Shown here piece by piece: positions 7,201 to 12,774 of a DNA stretch of 32,840 nucleotides. The DNA comes from Elusimicrobiota bacterium. GTDB taxonomy: Bacteria > Elusimicrobiota > Elusimicrobia > UBA1565 > UBA9628. The notes below the pieces were generated by a model. It was not told the DNA's origin. It saw only the letters and a list, made by a program, of their open reading frames with translations, and did no database searches. The stretch covers positions 1 through 32,840 of the forward strand of contig JAUYSH010000040.1 of NCBI GenBank assembly GCA_030696455.1. Direction: 5' to 3'. The number at the start of each line of letters is the position of its first letter. Position 1 is the stretch's first letter. The position numbers were made by a program, and so were the translations under genes.

Positions 7201-8991
7201 AAGATGGAGACCACGGGCCGCATCCTCGTCGCGCGCGCCCCGTGGGGCGGGGCGGCGACGACGGGCATGTTCGCCCGCGTCGGGCCGTGGGGCAAGCCCA
7301 CGACCGCCGAGGCGGCCGACCCGCGCGACAACGCGACCGTCGAGCCCATGGAGAAGCTCTTCGCCGAATGGAGGAAGGCGGGGCTCATCGACGAGCGCGG
7401 CGCGCGCGAGCTCGAGGCGCTGATGCGCGAGACGGGCGAGAACGCGCTCAAGGCGATCGCCGAGTACGAGAAGTCCTTCGGGCGCAAGGAGGGGGAGCCC
7501 TACCAGGCGCAGAGCGACATGATCGGGCTCGATGTGATGATCGAGAAGCGCGACGGGAAGCTGACGCCCGTGATCATCGAGGTCAACGATCACGACTCGG
7601 GCGGCCAGTACAACCTCGATCAGATGCACCCCGAGCGCTCCGGCGAGCACTCCCGCGAGTGGGTCGCGACGATGCTGCAGCGCGCGCGCCGCGACGCCCT
7701 CAAGGGCAAGCGGCTCGTGATCGTCGGGGCCGGCTACGAGGGCAAGAAGCCGATCTTCGAGCGCGCCCGCGAGCTCGGGGTCGACATCATCCTCATCGAC
7801 AGCGCCAAGAGTTGGGCCAACGACCCGCGCTACATCTCCGAGCTGATCCCGACCGACAACACCAAGCCGGCCGAGGCCCTGACCATCGCCCGCAAGAAGC
7901 TGCAGCGCTCTGTCCGCAAGAACGGCAAGCTCGACGGCATCACCACCTTCTGGGAGGACGACGTGGTCCTCACGGCGGACCTGGCCAAGTCCCTGGGGCT
8001 GCCGTACCACAGCCCCGACGCCGCGCGCACCGCGCGCAGCAAGTTCGAGACGCAGGCCGTCCTGGCCTTGAAGGGCGTGCCCGCCGCGCGCCAGCAGACG
8101 ATCGACAACCTGTCCACGGCCGCCGACGAGAAGGAGCGCGAGGCCATGGTCGCCAAGTTCCGCGAGTCCGCGTCCGAGGTCGGCTTCCCCGCCGTGATCA
8201 AGCCCGTGTCCGGCGCCGCCGCCATCGGCACCGAGAAGGTCTCCTCGCTCGAAGAGGCCGTCGGGGCCTACCGGCGCATCAGCGCGATCATCAACCCGAA
8301 GACGGACCCCATCTTCGCCAACAACTCCGACCTGCTCCTGATGCAGTATCTCGACGGGCACGAGTACGACGTGGACCTGGTCATGGTCGCGGGCAGGCCC
8401 GTGTTCCAGTCCGTGGCGGACAACAAGCCCACCCGCGAGCCGTCCTTCCTCGCCACCGGCTCGCGCCTGCCCAGCACGATGACCTCCCGGCAGCAGAAGG
8501 AGTCCGCGGATCAGGCCATCGCGTCCGCCCAGGCCCTGGGCCTGACGGACGGGGTCGTCCACATGGAGGGGAAGTACACCTCCGAGGGCGCCCGGCTCAT
8601 CGAGGGCAACGCGCGCATGGGCGGCACCTACGTCCACGACTGGGTCAAGACCGTCTGGGGCGTGGACCTCGCCGAAGAGGGTTTCATGGCGGCGGCGCGC
8701 ATCGGCGGGCGGCCTTTCAGGCCCGCGGCCCCGCTCGTCCACCTCGACGGCGACTTCGTCAACTCCGACAAGGCCGGCGTGATCAAGGTCCTCGAGCTGC
8801 CCGAGGAGGCCCGCCGCCTGCCCGGCTTCATCCGCTTCCGCATGGTCAAGAAGGCCGGCGACCGCATCACGACCGACGAGGGCGGCGGCTACACGCGCGT
8901 GGCGATGCTCGAGGTCGGCGGCAAGAACGCCGATGAGGCGAAGCGAAACCTCGAGGCGATCAAAGCCAAGATCCGCTTCGTCGTTGAATAG
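4237..8991 (+). CDS. MFS-like membrane protein fused to tandem ATP-grasp ligase
   Basis: The 1584-residue protein starts at GTG. Residues 1-28 form a signal-like segment (ending FAQ), followed by an Ala/Pro-rich linker to about 225. Residues 247-690 contain about 12 hydrophobic segments in an MFS-like arrangement. The rest resembles two ATP-grasp halves, as in carnosine synthase. Half one (about 745-1150) has K930 in a VVKPSG motif, an HSGRG loop, and E1115 and N1117 in IIEVND. Half two starts with a Rossmann-like strand (VIVGAG, about 1160) and has K1322 in AVIKPVSG, E1376 in the hinge, and E1456 and N1458 in IEGNARMGG. Both halves retain ATP and metal residues. ATP-grasp enzymes of this kind ligate amino acids or peptides. 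The fusion suggests a small peptide made and exported by one polypeptide. Whether the N-terminus is truly exported is unclear, since the ligase needs cytoplasmic ATP. Confidence 0.78.
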   Translation: MKRPLAFALAFLIVALSPGAPAYQAFAQTVGRTGTATGSAGDAATSVNSGVGSGGMSAPLSLPVQTLGLNGALAPAAVPALNAAAVPSLAPSVAAAGPVAALSQAQALRPAAAAAAIPAAAKPLVPGALQPAAKTANAPGGLSAASKQIESLSQTAKPVLDGVKQGDATGALNSVYENSSRRGELGAVRTPSGSAALRQGLKRSAPSAEKKAAEEVPAALAPVAKPSVWQRIKSTFDLSEFNKSEKSYIAGQAVFLLAISVYLASLPLLVSALTGDAAMTGVARMVHYWVFGGASLFAGAVVGKTPMKRILVGAAGGRAMLFGSIGVLALIGGLPWAAFLVLVGVNAAIVAHNHLVDIDTGGAAKIFKGADQKSTDRKIEKAGYVYDFIYYGMMLIVPAMIGLPMDWIDARFGPGIGAGAGFAVFAALMGVVSFIYAKRVVTIGDIASAPWAGFKNYVGRILGAFKTFGRILIDVPRRNWATAKIILQNKAILARSAMATTENFVEDALFAVVLPTFAIDILKVGAFGNGLLLSAITAGGLVASMFLMKRIQGLQAKHGTYKVLAGLTAVAALAFVPSIGLWLVPSLALAIPAVFMMKLMLQPLRSRMRALLQVEIKNDPKAAPFADDIYSLMTFVEVIAAGAGGLAFAWLFHNSMPGSALALALGALAPMKIVTVTLFALGFVYLGGLRWVKQQLSKPTHTVHKSPEGNEAKMLAQLAVSLKENGLPEHKSATVAGAASEDLPTVVVLAPASRHKIALAREGGRQAEGNFHLVLDASWLIQETYPDGRTGLRVKKGVVFDENGQATVVEYEVPRRVRYFANYFTLGANDRDDGNVFETNLDVPQSNSLQLEKVVNDKLGTRLILAAGGVAVPATLALLMPLHHLADRPMGAQGTVQVAAMPAPGSRAAEVSRLVDDYLAAFQGAELVVKPSGPQFHSGRGVKFFKKSERDAIIAHALALAVDAQMTEDGAVLLDERVDSAPLDRGGRKMETTGRILVARAPWGGAATTGMFARVGPWGKPTTAEAADPRDNATVEPMEKLFAEWRKAGLIDERGARELEALMRETGENALKAIAEYEKSFGRKEGEPYQAQSDMIGLDVMIEKRDGKLTPVIIEVNDHDSGGQYNLDQMHPERSGEHSREWVATMLQRARRDALKGKRLVIVGAGYEGKKPIFERARELGVDIILIDSAKSWANDPRYISELIPTDNTKPAEALTIARKKLQRSVRKNGKLDGITTFWEDDVVLTADLAKSLGLPYHSPDAARTARSKFETQAVLALKGVPAARQQTIDNLSTAADEKEREAMVAKFRESASEVGFPAVIKPVSGAAAIGTEKVSSLEEAVGAYRRISAIINPKTDPIFANNSDLLLMQYLDGHEYDVDLVMVAGRPVFQSVADNKPTREPSFLATGSRLPSTMTSRQQKESADQAIASAQALGLTDGVVHMEGKYTSEGARLIEGNARMGGTYVHDWVKTVWGVDLAEEGFMAAARIGGRPFRPAAPLVHLDGDFVNSDKAGVIKVLELPEEARRLPGFIRFRMVKKAGDRITTDEGGGYTRVAMLEVGGKNADEAKRNLEAIKAKIRFVVE

Positions 8992-9027
8992 ATAGGCCTT
9001 CCGCGCCCCTGAGGCCTAGGCCCTTTC

Positions 9028-9083
9028 CCGTCGAGAACTCAGGCCCTTAGGGCCTACGGTCCTTCTCCGGGCGGTGGTAGACT
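9028..9083 (+). promoter_or_regulatory. promoter of the M28 peptidase gene with dyad
   Basis: The -10 TAGACT at 9078-9083 ends 6 nt before the ATG. The near-perfect dyad CAGGCCCTTAGGGCCT at 9040-9055 lies 22 nt from the -10. CCGTCGAG begins at 9028, exactly 62 nt before the start codon. A second palindrome, GGCCTAGGCC, lies at 9013-9022. Confidence 0.55.
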
Positions 9084-9089
9084 CGGGCC

Positions 9090-10358
9090 ATGAACCGAGC
9101 CCTCGCCTCGTTGTTGTCGCTTCTGATCGTTACTCCCGCTTCCTCTCAGGTCATTTCCGTACGCTTACCCGCAGCGGGCGGCGCTCCAACGATCGTTCCC
9201 GCCACGCCCGCCCTCATCGGCGCGCCGTCGATCCCGACCTTGTCGCCTTTATCCTTGACCCCGGCCCTTCTCTCCCCGTCGATCGCCCTGACACCTATTA
9301 ATGCGCTCGTTCCCGCCGCGCTCAATCCGTTGCCGTCGCCGGTCTCAGCCGCGGCCCCCGCCGCGCTCCGCGCGGCAAAAACATTGTCCGGCACTCTCTC
9401 CGCGGCTGCGTCCGAAGGACGCAGCCAAGCTCCGGCCCTCAACGCCGCATTCGATGGCCTCAAAGCCGCGTCCACGCCCGACGCCGTTTCCGTTCCCGCC
9501 GCTCCCGCCCCCGATTCGTTCGTCCTCGAGGCCCGCCGCCGCTTCGCCGCCCTTCGCCGTTCCGAGACGACCGGCCAGGCGCGCCCCGAGGGCGCGATCC
9601 CCAGCGACGAGGACCTGTACGGCCGCATGGACCGACTCCCCTCCACGAACCCCGAGCGCGCGCGATTCATGATCGACCTCTTCAAGCTCGGCGGTGCCAC
9701 CGACGCCGACATCGTCCTCCAGGACGCCGGCCGCGGCCGCAACAACATCATCGTGACGAAGAAGGGCCGCACCGACCGCGTCATCGTCATCGGCGGCCAC
9801 TACGACAAGGTCAGCGTCGGCCTGGGCAAGATCGACAACGGCACGGGGGCCACGATGGTCGCCAACCTGTACCAGGCGATGAACGGCGTCGAGACCGACG
9901 CGACGCTCGTCTTCATCGCCTTCGCCCGCGAGGAGGAAGGCCTGTACGGCTCGCAGACCTACGTGCGCTCCTTGGACAAGACGAAGCGCGCGAAGATCGA
10001 CGCGATGATCAACCTCGACACGCTCGCCGTCGACGGCACATTCTCCTGGAAGAACAACTCCACGCGCGCGCTCCTCGACCGCATGGCGCAGGTCTCCCGC
10101 GAGAGCGGCCACGCGATGAAGGAGGCCTACCTCAACGGCGGCGACGCCGACTCCTCGACCTTCCGCGACGCGGGCATCCCCGCGGTGACGATGTACGGCG
10201 CGTCGCAGGACGTGATCTTCGACGTCATCCATAACGAGAACGACACGATGGCCGCGTTCAGCCTCGCGCACTACAAGAACGCGTACCTGCTCGTTCTCGA
10301 GGCGATCAAGTCGCTCGATCGCGCCCCTCTTGGCCCCGTCGGGCGCAGAGACATTTAG
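9090..10358 (+). CDS. exported M28-family zinc aminopeptidase
   Basis: The 422-residue product has a signal peptide (1-20, ending ASSQ), a low-complexity Ala/Pro/Ser linker to about residue 143, and a complete M28 catalytic domain. Expected zinc ligands and catalytic residues are visible in order: H237 in GGHYD, D249 in KIDNGTGA (bridging Asp), E281-E282 in AREEEGLYGS (general base and zinc ligand), D310 in NLDT, and H381 in IHNEND. M28 enzymes remove N-terminal amino acids or hydrolyse dipeptides, typically outside the cytoplasm. The -10 box is 6 nt from the ATG and there is no Shine-Dalgarno sequence, so the mRNA is probably leaderless. A 10-bp GAA-loop hairpin (9404-9426) lies in the linker coding region. 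The gene might supply or process peptides linked to the ligase upstream, but only the shared promoter motif suggests this. Confidence 0.88.
   Translation: MNRALASLLSLLIVTPASSQVISVRLPAAGGAPTIVPATPALIGAPSIPTLSPLSLTPALLSPSIALTPINALVPAALNPLPSPVSAAAPAALRAAKTLSGTLSAAASEGRSQAPALNAAFDGLKAASTPDAVSVPAAPAPDSFVLEARRRFAALRRSETTGQARPEGAIPSDEDLYGRMDRLPSTNPERARFMIDLFKLGGATDADIVLQDAGRGRNNIIVTKKGRTDRVIVIGGHYDKVSVGLGKIDNGTGATMVANLYQAMNGVETDATLVFIAFAREEEGLYGSQTYVRSLDKTKRAKIDAMINLDTLAVDGTFSWKNNSTRALLDRMAQVSRESGHAMKEAYLNGGDADSSTFRDAGIPAVTMYGASQDVIFDVIHNENDTMAAFSLAHYKNAYLLVLEAIKSLDRAPLGPVGRRDI
9404..9426. repeat. 10-bp perfect GAA-loop hairpin inside the M28 gene
   Basis: The perfect stems are 9404-9413 and 9417-9426 with loop GAA. 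The hairpin lies in the low-complexity linker (about residues 105-113), not in the catalytic domain. See the matching elements at 13035 and 18259. Confidence 0.7.
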
Positions 10359-10389
10359 ACGACCGCGCGGAATCCTGGGCCCAGGAAAA

Positions 10390-10459
10390 GTTGGGACCAA
10401 TGCCCGCGCGATTTCGGGACCTTCGACCCGCCGGTGAAAGACGCGGGCTGTGATACCAT
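10390..10459 (+). promoter_or_regulatory. promoter of the HAD/nuclease operon with doubled dyad
   Basis: Two dyad-like boxes are present: 10390-10404 (gTTGGGACCAATGCC) and 10413-10429 (TTCGGGACCTTCGACCC). Their GGGACC cores are 23 bp apart. The M50-S8 promoter has the same pair at the same 23-bp spacing. A plausible -10 TACCAT at 10454-10459 lies 24 nt past the second box. A 12-bp palindrome (CCTGGGCCCAGG) at 10374-10385 lies just upstream. Transcription from here would give a leader of about 50 nt. Confidence 0.5.
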
Positions 10460-10520
10460 GGCGTCCAGGACGCAAGAGACTCGAACGATGCACGGGGATA
10501 TCGTGAAGAGAGAAATGACG

Positions 10521-12773
10521 ATGAAAGTTCTGTCCATCTTTTGCTGTTCCGTTATCTTGAGCGGGTCTTCCGCGCCGGCTTTCGCGCAGGTGGTGCGCGG
10601 CGGCATCGGCGGCGCGGGCGTTCATGCGCCCGCGGCCGGAGCCCTTACCGGCTCGGCTTCCGCGATCAACCCCGCCCTCAACGGCGGGGTTTCTTCTATA
10701 CAGGGAAGCCTGGCGCCGACCATGGTCGCGCCCTCCGCGGCACTGACGCCCGCCCTGAGCGCCCCGATCGCCCTCGCCCCCGCGAAGGCCGTCGTCGCGG
10801 CGTCGCCCCTGGCGGCCGTGAAGGCCGAGCCCGTCAACGCCCTCGCTTCGGCCCGCACCTTGGCCGCCGCGATCGGCGACGAGAACCTGCCCAAGGGCCC
10901 GGACCAGGCCAAGGAGGCCGCCGACCAGGCTTTCGACGGTGCCTTGAACGGCGGCACCGTCGAAACTCCTTCAGATGCGCCCTTCGCCCACAACGGCGCG
11001 CCGCTCGCCCAGCTCTACCCGCGCGTGGTGTTCGTGCAGGACGTCTTCTCCGGCCCCGCGTCGGAGAAGACCGTCGAGTACGTCAACAAGCTCGTCGACG
11101 CCGGCGTGCACGTGGTGTTCCTGACCTGGCGCCCGCACCGCGGCGCGGACTCGGCCGACTCGGTGCTCATGACGCGCGTCAAGCAGTCGCGCAACAACCC
11201 GGTCATCGTCGTCTCCTACAACGGCGGCAAGGTCTCCCTGCACGGCCGCGCGGCCAACCCCAAGCCGCTCATCGAGAGCGTCGGCGCGTTCCCCGTCGAG
11301 GCCCTCGCCAAGATCAAGAAGCTCGCCAACGTCGTCGAGGCCGTCCCGACCGACGCCGAGGCCTTCTCCGTCACCGTCAAGCTCGTCGAGGGAGTCAAGT
11401 CGCCGTCCCTCAACGCCCAGATCAACGCCCTCAACCGCAAGTTCAAGGCCGCCGGCCTCGACTACAAGGCGGAGGCGCACCCGAACGTCCCCGGCGCGGC
11501 GATCATCCATTCGATGCCCCTGCGTTTTTCCTTGGCGCGGGTCATGCAGGCTCTCGAGACGCAGTTCGCCGGCGAGAACCTGTCCAAGTCGCCCGAGAAG
11601 TTCCTGATCCTGTCGGACTCCGTGAAGTCGCCCCGCTTCTCGACCGCCTTCCCTAAGAACTCCGAGATCCAGGTGGTCCGCGGCGGCGCGGCGATGGAGA
11701 ACGTGCTCGGCGCCGTCCTCGGCGACCGCGCGCTCGGCAGCGTCTCCCTGAAGCTCGGCAAGCTGCGCCAGTACGTCGAGTACTGGGAGCCCTCGCACAG
11801 CCGCGCCCGGAACTACGAGCCCGACGCGGTGGGCGGCAGCGGCGGCGGCGGCTCGATCCGGCGCGCGGGCGGCGATCGCGAGACGAACAAGATGTTCGCG
11901 ATGTACGTCGGCACGATCATGTTCCGCATGATGGCCCAGCTCTACGACGACATCTTCCGCGGCCAGCATCAGCTCGCCAAGCTCACCGTCCTCCAGGCGC
12001 AGCTGCGCTCGATGTGGTACGCGCCCCTCAAGCACGGCGTCTACGTGAACAAGGGCCTGGCCAAGATCATGAGCACCCCGGCCTGGAAGGCGCAGAGCAA
12101 GGGCTACCTCGAGTACGCGAACTCGTACCTTACGAATTTCTATTTCCGAGAATTCGGCGACTACACCCGCGCCGCCCGCAACGTGCAGGAGAACTACGTC
12201 GGCCTCTCGACCGACCGCAAGAGCCTGATCACCCTCGAGTTCGTCTCGGCGGCGACGGGCAAGCTGTACAAGATCCACACCCGCATCCCGCGCGTCATGC
12301 GCCTCGAGATGGCGCAGGGCCTGACGCTCACCGCCTACGCCTACCGCACCGGCAAGGAGACGCCGGACGACGGCGAGGAGTTCCTGGCCCGCGTGCTCGC
12401 CATGGCGATGCTCAAGGGCCACGCCCGCAAGGGGCCCGACGGCAAGTGGCACCACGGCTCGCCCGAGGGCAAGGTCATCGAGAGCCTCAACGTCCAGCTC
12501 GAGTACCGCACCAGCGCGCGCCTGCACATCTTCAAGGCCGAGGACTTCCTGCGCCTCGAGGAGGGCCAGACCGTCAACGGCCCGATCGTCCAGGAGATCA
12601 TCTCCGCCATCGAGCGCGAGGAGGCCGACGCCGAGTACCAGGCCTACTACGCCGAGCAGGAGCAGGAAGCCACGAAGGACGACCTGAAAAAGAATAAGAA
12701 ACCCGCGGCGAAGAAGACGGCCGTGGCGAAGGCGAAGCCGGCGGCGAAGAAGCCCGCCGTGAAGGGGAAGTAA
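10521..12773 (+). CDS. exported HAD-like protein with Lys/Ala-rich tail
   Basis: I choose the ATG at 10521 because it gives a proper signal peptide (1-23, ending AFAQ) and lies 8 nt after GAAGAGAG; upstream starts would bury the signal. The product is 750 residues. After an Ala-rich linker (to about 165) comes a HAD-like Rossmann segment. VVFVQD places D174 at motif I, but the usual second Asp is replaced, and FLTWRP places T202 at motif II. The HAD fold may therefore be catalytically inactive. A Gly/Ser linker at about 438-445 leads to a roughly 270-residue helical domain that I do not recognise. The last 30 residues are repeats of Lys, Ala and Pro, as in histone H1-like tails, suggesting binding to DNA or another polyanion. 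The gene ends 1 nt before the next start, so the two are translationally coupled. Function unknown. Confidence 0.75.
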   Translation: MKVLSIFCCSVILSGSSAPAFAQVVRGGIGGAGVHAPAAGALTGSASAINPALNGGVSSIQGSLAPTMVAPSAALTPALSAPIALAPAKAVVAASPLAAVKAEPVNALASARTLAAAIGDENLPKGPDQAKEAADQAFDGALNGGTVETPSDAPFAHNGAPLAQLYPRVVFVQDVFSGPASEKTVEYVNKLVDAGVHVVFLTWRPHRGADSADSVLMTRVKQSRNNPVIVVSYNGGKVSLHGRAANPKPLIESVGAFPVEALAKIKKLANVVEAVPTDAEAFSVTVKLVEGVKSPSLNAQINALNRKFKAAGLDYKAEAHPNVPGAAIIHSMPLRFSLARVMQALETQFAGENLSKSPEKFLILSDSVKSPRFSTAFPKNSEIQVVRGGAAMENVLGAVLGDRALGSVSLKLGKLRQYVEYWEPSHSRARNYEPDAVGGSGGGGSIRRAGGDRETNKMFAMYVGTIMFRMMAQLYDDIFRGQHQLAKLTVLQAQLRSMWYAPLKHGVYVNKGLAKIMSTPAWKAQSKGYLEYANSYLTNFYFREFGDYTRAARNVQENYVGLSTDRKSLITLEFVSAATGKLYKIHTRIPRVMRLEMAQGLTLTAYAYRTGKETPDDGEEFLARVLAMAMLKGHARKGPDGKWHHGSPEGKVIESLNVQLEYRTSARLHIFKAEDFLRLEEGQTVNGPIVQEIISAIEREEADAEYQAYYAEQEQEATKDDLKKNKKPAAKKTAVAKAKPAAKKPAVKGK
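10931..10965. repeat. 13-bp perfect hairpin inside the HAD-like gene
   Basis: The stems are 10931-10943 and 10953-10965 with a 9-nt loop, in the low-complexity linker at about residues 137-149. A perfect 13-bp stem is unlikely to be maintained by codon choice alone in a neutral linker. Confidence 0.6.
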
Positions 12774-12774
12774 C

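Noticed and set aside
3010-8742. Minus-strand open frame of 1910 codons opposite the ATP-grasp and PrcB-like genes
   Set aside because: It is Arg/Gly/His/Asp-rich shadow coding typical of antisense frames in GC-rich DNA, and it runs through several clearly coding plus-strand genes with intact motifs.
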